NCBI GenBank assembly: GCA_900315125.1
Contig: OMXT01000040.1
Location: 1 to 53,413 of the forward strand
Length of the DNA stretch: 53,413 nt
Reading direction: 5' to 3'
From: an uncultured Eubacteriales bacterium
GTDB taxonomy: Bacteria; Bacillota; Clostridia; Peptostreptococcales; Anaerovoracaceae
The position numbers and the translations under genes are program-made. The notes beneath the pieces were generated by a model that searched no databases, had not been told where the DNA came from, and saw only the letters and a list, made by a program, of their open reading frames with translations. Positions 8,675 to 18,603 of the stretch are shown here, in pieces; within the stretch, counting starts at the first letter, position 1, and the number at the start of each line of letters is the position of its first letter.

Positions 8675-9823
8675 ATGAATAAGAAACGATTTTCGACAAT
8701 TGCATCCATCCTGTTTCTGGTGATGATCTTCGGAGCCTTTCTGGGGAATCTGCTGCTGCCGGACCGGACATTTTCTGCGGACGAGAACCGGATTCTGGCG
8801 TCCCGTCCGTCTTTTTCCATCTCTAAGTATCTGGAGGGGCGGTTTGAGACCGGCGCAGAGGATTATGCCAATGACCAGTTTATGTTCCGGAAGGGGTTCA
8901 TCCGGCTGAAGTCCGCCCTGGATGTGACGGAAGGACAGCTGGAGGCCAAGGGTGTCTACCGCTGCCGGGACCACTATCTCATGGAAGATATTAAAACGCC
9001 GGGCGCCCATTTTCAGTACACGGAGAACGGGCTGAAGCAGTTCCGCCGGGAGTACCGTGGCCTGAACATGTATTTCCTGCTGGCGCCCAACGCGGCGAAT
9101 ATCCTGTCGGACAAGCTGCCTCTGACGGTTCGGACGGCGGACCAGAATGCTCTCATGGACAGCTTTTACAGCAGGATGAAAAGCTGCGGCTACCAGACCA
9201 TCGATGTTAGGGATACCTTCCGGGAGAACAAAGACCAGGTCCAGCTTTATTACCGGACGGATCATCACTGGACATCGGACGGCGCCTATCTGGCTTATAA
9301 GAAGGCGGCGAAAGCCATGAAGCTGGACAATGTGCTGGAATATGACGGCTACGTTGTAAAGAAAAATTTCCGGGGCACGCTGTATTCCACCAGCGGGTTC
9401 GCCAACGGAAGAGACGATGAAATAAAAATATACATGCCCTCAGACAGTTCCAAATTTGAGAACTCTGTGATATATTATTCAGATACGAAAAAGAAAACAA
9501 CCCGGTTCTACCGGCTGAACAATCTGAAGAAGAAGGACGCATATACCGTGTTCGGGGGCAGCAATCATCCGCTGTATACCATACAGACGCCGGTGAAATC
9601 CAATAAGACGCTCCTGGTGATCAAGGACAGCTATGCCAACAGTTTTATTCCGTTTCTGTCCCAGAGTTACCGGAAAATCGTAGTGGTGGATCCCCGTTAC
9701 TGTTATGATGACATCGATGATATAATAGAAGCGAATGGAGTGAATGAGATCCTGTTCCTCTATAACTGTAATACGTTTATGGAAGATGACTCACTGGAAA
9801 TGATGCTCAGCGATCAGGGCTGA
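8675..9823 (+). CDS. DHHW-family protein (AlgJ/AlgX-like)
   Basis: A 382-aa protein with an N-terminal hydrophobic anchor (~8-28) and an extracytoplasmic domain carrying the family-naming motif DHHW at 196-199 (YRTDHHWTSDG). A late KDSYANSF segment resembles an SGNH-like serine block, as in AlgX/AlgJ. These proteins accompany MBOAT acyltransferases and are thought to complete transfer of acetyl groups to exopolysaccharide. The gene starts 21 bases after the MBOAT stop and is the last gene of the cassette before fchA. Membrane location and pathway follow from family and context. Confidence 0.85.
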   Translation: MNKKRFSTIASILFLVMIFGAFLGNLLLPDRTFSADENRILASRPSFSISKYLEGRFETGAEDYANDQFMFRKGFIRLKSALDVTEGQLEAKGVYRCRDHYLMEDIKTPGAHFQYTENGLKQFRREYRGLNMYFLLAPNAANILSDKLPLTVRTADQNALMDSFYSRMKSCGYQTIDVRDTFRENKDQVQLYYRTDHHWTSDGAYLAYKKAAKAMKLDNVLEYDGYVVKKNFRGTLYSTSGFANGRDDEIKIYMPSDSSKFENSVIYYSDTKKKTTRFYRLNNLKKKDAYTVFGGSNHPLYTIQTPVKSNKTLLVIKDSYANSFIPFLSQSYRKIVVVDPRYCYDDIDDIIEANGVNEILFLYNCNTFMEDDSLEMMLSDQG

Positions 9824-9853
9824 CAACGCATCCGTATTTATGGAGGTATTTTA

Positions 9854-10495
9854 ATGATAGCAGATATGACATGCAGGGAATTCGTAGATGTTCTGGCTAG
9901 CAGAGAGCCGGTGCCCGGCGGCGGAAGCGCCTCCGCTCTTCTGGGCGCCATAGGGACTGCCCTGGGCAATATGGTGGGACATCTTACGGTAGGCAAGAAG
10001 AAATACGCTGATGTGGAAGAGGACATCAAGGTACTGATGGCCCGGAGCACGGAGATCCAGAATAAGATGCTTGACCTGATCGAGAAGGACGCCCAGGCTT
10101 TCGGCCCTCTGGCGAAGGCTTATGCCATGCCGAAGGACACCCCGGAAGAGAAGGAAGCCAAGGACCGGGTCATGCAGAATGTGCTGGAGGGCGCCTGCGA
10201 GGTGCCCATCGAGATCATGCGGGTGCTGGGAGAAGCCATCGATCTGATCGGAGAGTTTGCCCAGAAGGGCAGCAAGCTGGCCATCAGTGACGCCGGCGTG
10301 GGCGTGGCTTTCTGCAAGGCAGCCATGCAGGGCGCGGCGCTGAACGTGTATATCAACACCAAGTCCATGAAGAACCGGAAACGGGCAGAGGAGCTGAATC
10401 TGGAATCGGACAGCCTGATGTTCCACTTTACGGTCCGGGCCGATGAGATCTACGGCACCGTGTACAGCCAGCTCAGGTCTTACTGGACGAAATAG
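9854..10495 (+). CDS. fchA: Methenyltetrahydrofolate cyclohydrolase / cyclodeaminase family (FchA)
   Basis: A 213-aa all-helical protein of the formimidoyl-THF cyclodeaminase/cyclohydrolase family. The opening PVPGGGSASALLGAIGTALG is the signature substrate-binding segment. In Clostridia such proteins act as FchA, hydrolysing 5,10-methenyl-THF, the step beside Fhs. A cyclodeaminase role in histidine breakdown is the alternative, but no hut genes are nearby. GGAGG at 9842-9846 serves the ATG at 9854. The gene ends the rbgA-fhs direction run and is followed by a strong terminator at 10528-10567. Confidence 0.85.
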   Translation: MIADMTCREFVDVLASREPVPGGGSASALLGAIGTALGNMVGHLTVGKKKYADVEEDIKVLMARSTEIQNKMLDLIEKDAQAFGPLAKAYAMPKDTPEEKEAKDRVMQNVLEGACEVPIEIMRVLGEAIDLIGEFAQKGSKLAISDAGVGVAFCKAAMQGAALNVYINTKSMKNRKRAEELNLESDSLMFHFTVRADEIYGTVYSQLRSYWTK

Positions 10496-10527
10496 AGAAA
10501 CGGAATAGAATAATCGATTGTCTGGTT

Positions 10528-10567
10528 ATCCCGCATATCCTGAGTCATGAGGTATGCGGGATTTTTT
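10528..10567 (+). terminator. Rho-independent terminator after fchA
   Basis: ATCCCGCATA (10528-10537) pairs with TATGCGGGAT (10553-10562), followed by TTTTTT. It closes the one-carbon/acyl-transfer transcript. Confidence 0.9.
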
Positions 10568-10687
10568 ATGCGGAAATGGGTCATGGTTTATAAGGCAGCA
10601 GTTCCATTCGGAGCAGGCCGCAGCCGTTCAGTTACGGCAAATAATACTCAAGGGGCTGCCGCAAATGGACTGTACTAAAGTTCAAAC

Positions 10688-10716
10688 TTGACTGTAATGA
10701 TTATAAAATTTATACT
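10688..10716 (+). promoter_or_regulatory. Promoter of the surface-protein gene
   Basis: TTGACT (10688-10693), a 17-bp spacer and TATACT (10711-10716). Transcription begins near 10723, leaving a ~190-base leader before the ATG at 10913. The stretch 10570-10687 upstream holds no gene. Confidence 0.75.
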
Positions 10717-10763
10717 TTACTCGCAGAAATTTTACAAAAGATTTTAACTTTAAGAAAAACGCG

Positions 10764-10859
10764 GAGCCCGCATTGGTATGGCGGGTTCTATGTTTTTATA
10801 TTTTGCGATTGCTCTATCCCGGCGTAATATAGAGGGGAGGTTTCAGTACCGGGACATAG
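10764..10859 (+). promoter_or_regulatory. Structured leader with terminator-like hairpin
   Basis: Inside the leader, GAGCCCGC (10764-10771) pairs with GCGGGTTC (10781-10788) and is followed by a T-rich run with five T at 10793-10797, which looks like an attenuator. A second helix joins CTATCCCGG (10814-10822) with CCGGG (10849-10853) and ATAG (10856-10859). I do not recognise a known riboswitch class. Confidence 0.45.
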
Positions 10860-10912
10860 GAGGCGGAGGCGATGCTCTGCCGAGTTGCGTTAAGAGATTT
10901 TGGAGGAAAGTT

Positions 10913-12346
10913 ATGCATGTAAAACGCAGGTCTGTCAGAATGGTGCTATGCGTGACACTGGCTCTTCTGACATTGATGGCAATGATGCCTGCCGCATCAT
11001 TCGCCGCAGTAGATCCAATATCACGAACGGTAACGGTCGATATTGGAAGTGATGAGGTGTCATGTGCTCCTGGCAAAGTAAAAGCATCTGACACCAAAGC
11101 GGATTATCCTGCTCAGGCTCAGGAATATTCAGGGACTGTGACAGGACATGTCGATGTAGTAAAACTGCTTAAAGATTCCTATGATTATTACAGCCGCTTC
11201 TATGTAAAGGCTAAATATCGACATTTCGTGATGTTCAGTGAAGGGAAAACATTCCCCGTAATGAAGTACACGGTGTCTGTACCGAAGAACAGTGATGTCC
11301 AGATCACAGACACGACACAATCGGAAAATGCAATTTGCCTGAGCTCAATCAAGGCGGATATTGCTGAGGACCATAAGTCAGTGACATTTACAGTTGGGCT
11401 TGGTAACTGGAATGACTATGAGGAATTCTTTGATCTGTATAAGCAAGACGCAGACAGCGGGGAGAATCCGGCGATTGACTTTACGGTAAGCTATTCCGGA
11501 ACAGCGGATCCGTCATCTTCATTTGATGCTGTCAAAAACAGTGTAGAAGCGCAGGGCGGCGGAGACCTGTGGTATTACGGAAGTAAGAAATCGCAGATTT
11601 TCCTGAAAATCAGGACAAATAAACTTACCATGCCTTTATATACAGAGGGGGCAGCAGAGGTTGCGGCGAGAAAAGCCCCCAGTGCTAAGGTGCGTAGTGT
11701 GAAGTCCGTTGCTGGTGCTGAAGAAACGACTGCTCCTGCCCAGGAGGAGGTGACAGCGGGTGCCTCTGATAACAGGACAATGGAGCTGGAAGATTTAAAG
11801 GATTGGATCCCATCACAATTCCAGAAAACGGCAGGCGATCTGCTAGTTACGGAGTTTAACGGAAAACAGATTGCAGATAATGATACGCAGACTGGAAAAG
11901 ATGCAAAAAAGGCACTTACGGTTTATCCAGGCGACAAGCTGACATTTACAGGCATGTATGATGTTGATAATATTAAACTTGCCCTGAATTTTCTGAATAT
12001 TACAGAATTAGGAGAAGGTTTTGATCTGGAAAATGTGAACTGTACATTTTATGCAAAACTGACGCTGCCCGAGGGTATGATGATACCTGAGGGGTACGAT
12101 GTAAAGCAGATTTCATTCTCGGATACCAATTCATTTTCAATAGATTATGACAATCTGAAGATCGAGAAAAACAGTATTACTGTGCCGCTTGTTCTAAAGT
12201 CTGCTTCAGAAATAAAGAACATGGCTGATTTGAATCAGGCAATAAACGGCGGCAGGGTTATTTGGATCCTGAAATGTTCTCCGGATTGGAAGAAAATTAT
12301 CCTCCTGAGTATTTTGACAAAAAAGCATTTGATTCTTCTGGTGTAA
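10913..12346 (+). CDS. Secreted surface protein, N-terminal part (frameshifted)
   Basis: This frame encodes 477 aa starting at ATG 10913, which has a perfect GGAGG six bases upstream. An N-terminal signal peptide is clear: basic MHVKRRSVR, a hydrophobic core, and a likely cut near ASFA-AVDP (~31). The mature part has beta-rich repeats with no recognised enzyme motif. Near 12255 the frame appears to slip. The true continuation lies in the frame starting at 12262, and the last ~30 residues here (after NQAINGG) are out-of-frame translation. One missing base in the GGG at 12255-12257 would join the two parts into one protein of about 1,000 residues. Sampled 60-base lines here are 30-45% G+C, below the rest of the window, which suggests separate ancestry. 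Confidence 0.75.
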   Translation: MHVKRRSVRMVLCVTLALLTLMAMMPAASFAAVDPISRTVTVDIGSDEVSCAPGKVKASDTKADYPAQAQEYSGTVTGHVDVVKLLKDSYDYYSRFYVKAKYRHFVMFSEGKTFPVMKYTVSVPKNSDVQITDTTQSENAICLSSIKADIAEDHKSVTFTVGLGNWNDYEEFFDLYKQDADSGENPAIDFTVSYSGTADPSSSFDAVKNSVEAQGGGDLWYYGSKKSQIFLKIRTNKLTMPLYTEGAAEVAARKAPSAKVRSVKSVAGAEETTAPAQEEVTAGASDNRTMELEDLKDWIPSQFQKTAGDLLVTEFNGKQIADNDTQTGKDAKKALTVYPGDKLTFTGMYDVDNIKLALNFLNITELGEGFDLENVNCTFYAKLTLPEGMMIPEGYDVKQISFSDTNSFSIDYDNLKIEKNSITVPLVLKSASEIKNMADLNQAINGGRVIWILKCSPDWKKIILLSILTKKHLILLV

Positions 12347-13905
12347 ACAGGAAGCTGTATGTATCGTGCCCGGGAATCGAAGTAAATAATGATGTCAAAG
12401 AAAATACATTACTTCAGGCTAGCGGAACGTTATCGGGTGACTTCTCCGTGGATCTTATTCCGACTCAGGAAGGTTATGAAGATCAGCCGGGAAAGCGCTT
12501 TACAGGAAGATGGAACGCAGATCAGAGCGCAGACGGCATGGACTGGAATCAGCCCGATGGCGATATCACAGGCATCCATTACACCGTAAAGGTTGATAAG
12601 AAGGCGGAGCCTGCTCCCACACCGGAGCCCACAACCAAGCACTACAGCATCACCGGCAGCACCGACGGCAATGCGGACATCCTGGTAGGCGAGGACACGG
12701 AGCACGCCAAGATCTACGATCTGACGGGCAATACCGTTGCCTTCACAGGATCCATGGATCTGAAGGGACTGAAGCAGCAGATCAGCAGCAATATCAGCAA
12801 GTACGGCATCCGGGATCTGAGCAAGGTCCAGCTGAGGGATACCAAGCAGTCTGCAGTCGTAACGCTGACACTGCCCGAGGGCATGTCCTATTCCGAGGGA
12901 ACCAAGGCGGAGCTCAGCGGTCTCGGGGATGCATTCCAGGTAACAGAGACCAAGGCAGAGGGCAAGAACATGAAGGTCACCATCGCGCCGAAGAATGAGT
13001 TCAAGACACTGGAAGAACTGAAGAAGGCATGGGACGCTGCGGCGGATACCGCCAAGGTCACGCTGACTGAGGTCAGGGTAGATGAGAATGCAAAAGACGG
13101 CGCTCTCTTCACGGTAACGGGATCCGCAGAAGGTTCCTATGCCGCAAGAGCGCTGGATACCGCCACAGGAAATACGGCAGATATCAATGTAACCTGGAAG
13201 GCGAAGCAGACAGAAGAAGGATCCGACTTTACGGATGCGGATCACAACAAGCTGCAGTTCACGCTGAAGTACCATAAGGTACACAAGGCGCCCTATATCC
13301 TGCTTCTGAAGACTATCGACAAGGGAACCACCCTGCACCTGTCCTGGACTAAGGTAGCGCCGGCAGACGGATACATCGTATACGGCGCCCGCTGCAACCA
13401 CGACGGAAAAATTGTCAAGATGAAGAAAATCAAGAAGCTGCCCGCATCCAAACAGACACTGGTTATCAGGGGCGCTAAGAAGGGCGTATCCTATAAGTAC
13501 ATCGTCAAGGCATACCAGAAGAATGACGGGGACGCGGATGTGATCGCAAAGAGCAACGATACCCAGACACTGGTCCTGAAGAGCAACACGACCCACACAT
13601 CCGTGGGCATGAGCCAGGGACCGAACACGAAGGGTACCACCAATGCGGTGAAGGTGACCGTCTCCAAGAAGAAGGCGTCCCTTAAGACAGGCAAGAAGTA
13701 CCAGATCAAGGCGAAGGTCAAGGCAGCAAACGGCAAGCTGTTCTACAAGGAGCACGCGTCCAAACTGCGTTACATCAGCGGAGATAAGTACATTGCCAAG
13801 GTCAGCAAGAGCGGCAAAGTAACAGGCGCTCACAAGGGATCCTGCAAGATCTACGTTCTGGCGCCCAACGGCGTACGGACCAGCATAAAGGTAACCGTCA
13901 GGTAA
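12262..13905 (+). CDS. Secreted surface protein, C-terminal part with Fn3-like and Ig-like domains
   Basis: The 547-aa continuation of the preceding frame. It has no signal peptide and no convincing start (TTG at 12262, poor ribosome site). Its first ~110 residues complete the repeat begun in the N-terminal part. A Pro-Glu-Thr linker near residues 115-125 is followed by a second copy of the repeat (LTLPEGM and EELKKAW match LTLPEGM and ADLNQAI in copy one). After ~345 comes a fibronectin III-like domain (SWTKVAPADGYIVYG), and the last ~80 residues resemble a bacterial Ig-like Big2 domain. No LPXTG motif or C-terminal membrane helix is present, so attachment is unclear. Sampled lines are 52-58% G+C. 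The role is unknown, possibly adhesion or cell-wall association. Confidence 0.75.
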   Translation: MDPEMFSGLEENYPPEYFDKKAFDSSGVNRKLYVSCPGIEVNNDVKENTLLQASGTLSGDFSVDLIPTQEGYEDQPGKRFTGRWNADQSADGMDWNQPDGDITGIHYTVKVDKKAEPAPTPEPTTKHYSITGSTDGNADILVGEDTEHAKIYDLTGNTVAFTGSMDLKGLKQQISSNISKYGIRDLSKVQLRDTKQSAVVTLTLPEGMSYSEGTKAELSGLGDAFQVTETKAEGKNMKVTIAPKNEFKTLEELKKAWDAAADTAKVTLTEVRVDENAKDGALFTVTGSAEGSYAARALDTATGNTADINVTWKAKQTEEGSDFTDADHNKLQFTLKYHKVHKAPYILLLKTIDKGTTLHLSWTKVAPADGYIVYGARCNHDGKIVKMKKIKKLPASKQTLVIRGAKKGVSYKYIVKAYQKNDGDADVIAKSNDTQTLVLKSNTTHTSVGMSQGPNTKGTTNAVKVTVSKKKASLKTGKKYQIKAKVKAANGKLFYKEHASKLRYISGDKYIAKVSKSGKVTGAHKGSCKIYVLAPNGVRTSIKVTVR

Positions 13906-13953
13906 TACGGCCTGCAGTACGAGAAAACGAACGTTAAATAGAGCAATTGTATG

Positions 13954-14001
13954 AAAAACCTCTGAGGTCCTTCCTGACGGAAGGCAGCTCAGAGGTTTTT
14001 T
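13954..14001. terminator. Bidirectional terminator between surface protein and leuB
   Basis: ACCTCTGAG (13958-13966) pairs with CTCAGAGGT (13988-13996), with an inner CCTTCC/GGAAGG helix and a TGAC loop. T-runs exist on the plus strand (13996-14002) and on the minus strand (complement of A at 13954-13958), so it can end both converging transcripts. Confidence 0.9.
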
Positions 14002-14025
14002 TCTAAGAATATATTGTTTTTGGTA

Positions 14026-15108
14026 TCAGATAAAGGATGCGATCAGGTCGCCGGTCTCCACGGTGGATTTGGCCTCCGGCGCGTTGCCGCAGAGGTCCGG
14101 TGTCCGGTATCCGGCGGCTAGGAACTGGTTCACGGCGTTTTCTATATCGTCGGCTTCTTCCTTCAGGCCGAATGTGTAGCGGAGCATCATCGCTGCGGAC
14201 AGGATGGTGGCGATGGGGTTGGCCGTTCCTGTGCCTGCGATATCGGGAGCAGATCCGTGGATGGGCTCGTACATGCCGAAGTTTCCGTCCGCCAGGGAAG
14301 CGGAGGGGAGCATGCCGATGGATCCGGTGATTTGGCTTGCCTCGTCGGAGAGGATGTCTCCAAACATGTTGCTGGTCACGATCACGTCGAACTGGCGGGG
14401 ATTGCGCACCAGCTGCATGGCGGCGTTGTCCACGTAGAGATTGTCCAGTTCCACTTCCGGATATTCTTTCGCCACGTCGGCTACCGTGCGGCGCCAGAGT
14501 TTGGAACTCTGCAAAACGTTGGCTTTGTCCACGCTGGTTACCTTCTTATTTCTCTTCATGGCCATGTCGAAGGCCACCTTGGCGATGCGCCGGATCTCCT
14601 TGACGGAGTACTGTTCTACATCATAGGCAGTTTCGCCCATATCCGGGTCCACCGTCTCCCGGTATCCCTTCTCGCCAAAGTAGATGCCTCCGGTCAGTTC
14701 CCGGACGATGAGGATATCCAGACCTTCGCCGATGATCTCCTGCTTGAGAGGAGATGCGTCCGCCAGCTGGTCGAACATCATGGCAGGGCGCAGGTTGGCG
14801 TAGAGCCCCAGCTCCTTGCGCAGTCCCAGAAGGGCTCCCTGCTCCGGACGTTTTTCACCGGGCAGATGATCCCACTTGGGCCCCCCAACAGCGCCCAGCA
14901 GGACCGCGTCGCTGGATTTGGCTGCTGCTACGGTCTCCGCAGGCAGGGGTTCGCCGGTGGCGTCTATGGCTGCGCCGCCTGCAAGGCACTCTGTGAAGTT
15001 AAATGTATGATCGTACTTTCTGCCTACGGCTTCCAGCACCTTCATCGCCTCAGTCACGATCTCCGGGCCGATGCCGTCGCCTTTTATTACCGTAATGTTA
15101 TAGTTCAT
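14026..15108 (-). CDS. leuB: 3-isopropylmalate dehydrogenase
   Basis: A 360-aa NAD-dependent dehydrogenase that oxidises 3-isopropylmalate to 2-oxoisocaproate, the third step of leucine synthesis. Visible family marks are [10 protein letters not shown] near the N-terminus, the Tyr-bearing [13 protein letters not shown], the catalytic Lys in [13 protein letters not shown], and the metal-binding Asp residues of [19 protein letters not shown]. It is last in leuA-leuC-leuD-leuB. Its ATG overlaps the leuD stop (ATGA at 15105-15108), so translation is coupled. Confidence 0.97.
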   Translation of the reverse strand: MNYNITVIKGDGIGPEIVTEAMKVLEAVGRKYDHTFNFTECLAGGAAIDATGEPLPAETVAAAKSSDAVLLGAVGGPKWDHLPGEKRPEQGALLGLRKELGLYANLRPAMMFDQLADASPLKQEIIGEGLDILIVRELTGGIYFGEKGYRETVDPDMGETAYDVEQYSVKEIRRIAKVAFDMAMKRNKKVTSVDKANVLQSSKLWRRTVADVAKEYPEVELDNLYVDNAAMQLVRNPRQFDVIVTSNMFGDILSDEASQITGSIGMLPSASLADGNFGMYEPIHGSAPDIAGTGTANPIATILSAAMMLRYTFGLKEEADDIENAVNQFLAAGYRTPDLCGNAPEAKSTVETGDLIASFI

Positions 15109-15599
15109 TTCTGCTGTTCCTCCTTAATGCTGTTCATCAGTCCGCCGGCCTTGATGATCTTCTGGATGAAGGGCGGGAAAGGAGCAGCCTGGTATGTTTC
15201 GTTCCTTGTGATATTCGTGATCACGCCGCTGTCGAAGTCCACGGAGACTTCATCGCCGTTCTGGATCTTCTTGCTTGCCTCCGGGCATTCCAGAATGGGC
15301 AGCCCGATATTGATGGAGTTGCGGTAGAAGATCCGGGCGAAGGTGTCCGCGATGACGCAGCTGACGCCGCAGGCCTTGATGGCGATGGGAGCATGCTCCC
15401 GGGACGATCCGCAGCCGAAGTTCTCGCCGGCGACCATGATGTCGCCTTCCTTTACGTCATTAAAGAATGTGTTGTCCACGGGCTCCATGCAGTGCTGGGC
15501 CAGCTCCTTCTCATCCGTAGTGTTCAGGTAGATCGCGGGGATGATGATGTCCGTGTCTATGTTGTCTCCGTATTTATGTACAAAGCCTTTTGCGTCCAT
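15105..15599 (-). CDS. leuD: 3-isopropylmalate dehydratase small subunit
   Basis: A 164-aa small subunit that partners LeuC to isomerise 2- to 3-isopropylmalate. The start [20 protein letters not shown] and the segment [17 protein letters not shown] are typical of the short archaeal/clostridial type. The ATG at 15599 shares one base with the leuC stop (TAATG) and is preceded by AAAGGAG. The frame is open further upstream, but that extension is inside leuC. Confidence 0.97.
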   Translation of the reverse strand: MDAKGFVHKYGDNIDTDIIIPAIYLNTTDEKELAQHCMEPVDNTFFNDVKEGDIMVAGENFGCGSSREHAPIAIKACGVSCVIADTFARIFYRNSINIGLPILECPEASKKIQNGDEVSVDFDSGVITNITRNETYQAAPFPPFIQKIIKAGGLMNSIKEEQQK

Positions 15600-16861
15600 T
15601 ATTCGCTCCTTTCCGGTCCGCAGATCTTGCCTGCGAGCGCTGAGAATGCCGCCACTGCGGGGCTGGCCAGATAGATCTCCGATGTAACGTCGCCCATTCT
15701 GCCGAGGAAGTTCCGGTTTGTGGTGGCTACGCACTTTTCACCGGCAGCCAGGATTCCCATGTAACCGCCCAGGCAGGGACCGCAGGTGGGGGTGGATACC
15801 ACGCAGCCCGCGTCGATGAACGTATCGATATAGCCCCGGCGGATGCATTCCTTATATATGGACTGGGTCGCAGGGATGATGATGACGCGCAGCCCTTTGG
15901 CTACATGCTTGCCCTTCAGGATCTCCGCGGCGGTCTCCATGTCAGAGATTCTGCCGTTTGTGCAGGAACCAATGACGACCTGTTCTATGGCGATGTCGCC
16001 CACCTCGTCGATGGTCTTAGTATTCTCAGGCAGGTGAGGGAAGGCCACAGTGGGTTTGATCTCGGAGAGGTCGATGTCGATGGTCTTCTCGTATTCCGCG
16101 TCGGGATCGGCCTCGTATACCGTATAATCTCGATGGACGCGGTCCTTCATATATGCCTTTGTTATATCATCTACGGGGAAAATGCCGTTCTTTCCGCCGG
16201 CTTCGATTGCCATGTTGCAGATGCAGAGCCGGTCGTCCATGGACAGGCTGGCAACACCGGGACCGGTGAACTCCATGGACTTATACAGGGCGCCGTCCAC
16301 TCCGATGAGTCCGATGATGTGGAGAATCACATCCTTGCCGCTGACATAAGGATTCAGCTTGCCCGTCAGGTTGAAGCGGATGGCGGAGGGGACCTTGAAC
16401 CAGGCCTGGCCCGTGGCGATGCCTGCTCCCAGGTCGGTGGAGCCGACGCCCGTAGAGAAGGCGCCCAGGGCACCATAAGTGCAGGTGTGGGAGTCGGCGC
16501 CGATGATGGCCTCGCCGGCGCATACCAGTCCCTTCTCCGGGAGCAGGGCGTGCTCTATGCCCATTTCTCCCACGTCGTAGTAATTGTCCAGGTCAAAGCG
16601 GCGGGCGAATGTCCGGCACTTCTTACACTGCTCCGCGCTCTTGATATCCTTATTCGGCACGAAGTGGTCCATGACCAGGGAAACCCGGCTCTTGTCGAAT
16701 ACATGGTCGAATCCCGCCTTGTCGAATTCCTTGATGGCTACAGGACCGGTAATGTCGTTGGCCAGCACCATGTCCAGCCTGGCGTTGATCAGCTGTCCCG
16801 CGGTGACGTGATCCAGGCCGGCGTGGGCAGCCAGGATCTTCTGTGTCATTGTCATTCCCAT
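15599..16861 (-). CDS. leuC: 3-isopropylmalate dehydratase large subunit
   Basis: A 420-aa aconitase-family subunit carrying the [4Fe-4S] cluster. The family marks [26 protein letters not shown] and [10 protein letters not shown] are present, and the Cys of SCTN and the CxxC of TCGPC are the expected cluster ligands. The length matches the short homoaconitase-like class, not the ~470-aa enterobacterial type, in agreement with the short LeuD. ATG 16861 and the nearby in-frame ATGs at 16855 and 16849 are alternatives. The gene starts 18 bases after leuA. Confidence 0.97.
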   Translation of the reverse strand: MGMTMTQKILAAHAGLDHVTAGQLINARLDMVLANDITGPVAIKEFDKAGFDHVFDKSRVSLVMDHFVPNKDIKSAEQCKKCRTFARRFDLDNYYDVGEMGIEHALLPEKGLVCAGEAIIGADSHTCTYGALGAFSTGVGSTDLGAGIATGQAWFKVPSAIRFNLTGKLNPYVSGKDVILHIIGLIGVDGALYKSMEFTGPGVASLSMDDRLCICNMAIEAGGKNGIFPVDDITKAYMKDRVHRDYTVYEADPDAEYEKTIDIDLSEIKPTVAFPHLPENTKTIDEVGDIAIEQVVIGSCTNGRISDMETAAEILKGKHVAKGLRVIIIPATQSIYKECIRRGYIDTFIDAGCVVSTPTCGPCLGGYMGILAAGEKCVATTNRNFLGRMGDVTSEIYLASPAVAAFSALAGKICGPERSE

Positions 16862-16878
16862 ACTGGTTGTTTCCTTTC

Positions 16879-18588
16879 TTATTTATTAACGATATGATCT
16901 TTCTTGTTCATCCGGTTCAGGGCAGATACCAGAGCGTTGACCGCGGCCAGGGTGATATCGTTCTGGGTGCCGACGCCCCAGAACTCGTTGCCCTCCTTGT
17001 CTGCGATGCAGATATAGGCGGCTGCCTTGGAGTTGGATTCCGCGCTGATGGCATGCTCTTTATATGTAATAAAGTTGTAGTCGAAATTAAATTCTGTCCT
17101 CTTCAGCCCGTTGCTGACAGCGTCCAGGCGGCCGTTTCCTTCGGATTCTATATTATAGACTTTGTCCCCGATAACGACGCGCATGCGTACGCCGACGGTG
17201 TCATCGCCTTCCTCCTTGGTAGAGGAGAAGTAGTTGAAGGACGCGTCGGTGATGTCCAGAGGGCTGAAGTAGTTGATATATTCTTTGGAGAATATATCGA
17301 AGATCTCGTCGGAGGACAGCTCCTCGTGACGGTGATCGGAAATGCCCTTCATCATATAGCCGACCTCTGAGCGCATGGCTTTGGGGATATCGAAGCCGTG
17401 ATCCCGCTCTATGATGTATGCCACGCCACCCTTGCCGGACTGGCTGTTGATGCGGATCACGTCGCCGTCGTAGCGGCGTCCAACGTCATGGGGATCGATG
17501 GGCAGATAGGGAACGGTCCAGCGATTCGGATCGGTCTCCTGTCTCCACTTCATGCCCTTGGCGATGGCATCCTGGTGGGAGCCGGAGAATGCGGCGAATA
17601 CCAGGGATCCGCAGTAGGGCCGGCGGGGATCCACGGTCATGTCCGTGAACTGTTCGAACTTGTCCACGGCCTCCGGCATGTCGGAGAAGTCCAGCTTGGG
17701 ATCGACGCCGTGGGTGAACATGTTCATAGCCAGGGTAACGATGTCCACGTTGCCGGTGCGCTCGCCGTTGCCGAACAGGGTGCCCTCTATGCGCTGGCCG
17801 CCTGCCAGGATGCCCAGTTCCGCGTCTGCCACGCCGGTGCCCCGGTCGTTATGGGGATGGAGGGACAGGATGACGCTGTCTCTTCTGTGGAAATTCTTGC
17901 TCATGTATTCTACCTGGTTGGCGAATACGTGGGGCATGGACATTTCCACGGTGGCAGGCAGGTTGATGATCATGGGATGATCCGGCGTGGGCTCCCAGAT
18001 GTCGATGACCGCGTTGCAGACTTCCAATGCGTATTCCGGTTCTGTGCCTGTAAAGCTCTCCGGAGAATACTCGTACTGGAAATCTGTATCCGGGTAGCCG
18101 GCGGCGATCTCCTTGATCAGCTCTGCGCCATCTGTGGCGATCTTCTTGATCTCTTCCTTAGACTGACGGAAGACCTGCTGCCGCTGAGCGAAGGATGTGG
18201 AATTGTACAGGTGAACCACCGCGTGCTTAGCCCCCACGAGGGATTCAAATGTCTTTTCTATTATATGTCTCCTGGACTGGGTCAGTACCTGGACCGTCAC
18301 ATCGTCGGGGATCAGATCATGTTCGATCAGGGTGCGCAGGAAAACAAACTCGGTCTCCGACGCGGCAGGGAAGCCTACCTCGATCTCTTTAAAACCGATA
18401 TCGCAGAGATATTTGAAGAATTCCAGCTTCTCTTCAAGACTCATGGGAACGATCAGTGCCTGGTTGCCGTCCCGCAGGTCTACGCTGCACCAGCGGGGCG
18501 CTTCTGTGATGTGATCTTTCTTCATCCAGTCGTAATCATTCACCGGAGGATTGAAGTATCCGATGCTGTACTTCTCGAAGTTCTTCAT
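16879..18588 (-). CDS. leuA: 2-isopropylmalate synthase (long LeuA type)
   Basis: A 569-aa enzyme that condenses acetyl-CoA with 2-oxoisovalerate, the committed step of leucine synthesis. DLRDGNQAL provides metal and substrate contacts, and [11 protein letters not shown] carries the metal-binding histidines. The C-terminal ~130 residues form the regulatory LeuA dimer domain, so leucine feedback is likely. Length and N-terminus (the segment before DLRDGNQ) fit the fungal/actinobacterial type, whereas LeuC and LeuD are of the short type. The gene is first in its operon, behind a leucine-specific T-box leader with a strong promoter. Confidence 0.97.
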   Translation of the reverse strand: MKNFEKYSIGYFNPPVNDYDWMKKDHITEAPRWCSVDLRDGNQALIVPMSLEEKLEFFKYLCDIGFKEIEVGFPAASETEFVFLRTLIEHDLIPDDVTVQVLTQSRRHIIEKTFESLVGAKHAVVHLYNSTSFAQRQQVFRQSKEEIKKIATDGAELIKEIAAGYPDTDFQYEYSPESFTGTEPEYALEVCNAVIDIWEPTPDHPMIINLPATVEMSMPHVFANQVEYMSKNFHRRDSVILSLHPHNDRGTGVADAELGILAGGQRIEGTLFGNGERTGNVDIVTLAMNMFTHGVDPKLDFSDMPEAVDKFEQFTDMTVDPRRPYCGSLVFAAFSGSHQDAIAKGMKWRQETDPNRWTVPYLPIDPHDVGRRYDGDVIRINSQSGKGGVAYIIERDHGFDIPKAMRSEVGYMMKGISDHRHEELSSDEIFDIFSKEYINYFSPLDITDASFNYFSSTKEEGDDTVGVRMRVVIGDKVYNIESEGNGRLDAVSNGLKRTEFNFDYNFITYKEHAISAESNSKAAAYICIADKEGNEFWGVGTQNDITLAAVNALVSALNRMNKKDHIVNK

Positions 18589-18603
18589 TAGTAAATACTC
18601 CTT

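Noticed and set aside
7253-9268. 671-codon open frame on the minus strand over the MBOAT and DHHW genes
   Set aside because: It is antisense to well-supported genes, is rich in His, Arg and Gln as expected of a shadow frame in GC-rich DNA, and has no recognisable domain.
10590-10680. Possible insertion-sequence remnant from imperfect inverted repeats (CAGTTCCATT and AATGGACTG)
   Set aside because: No transposase fragment or target-site duplication is visible. The pairing is short and imperfect.
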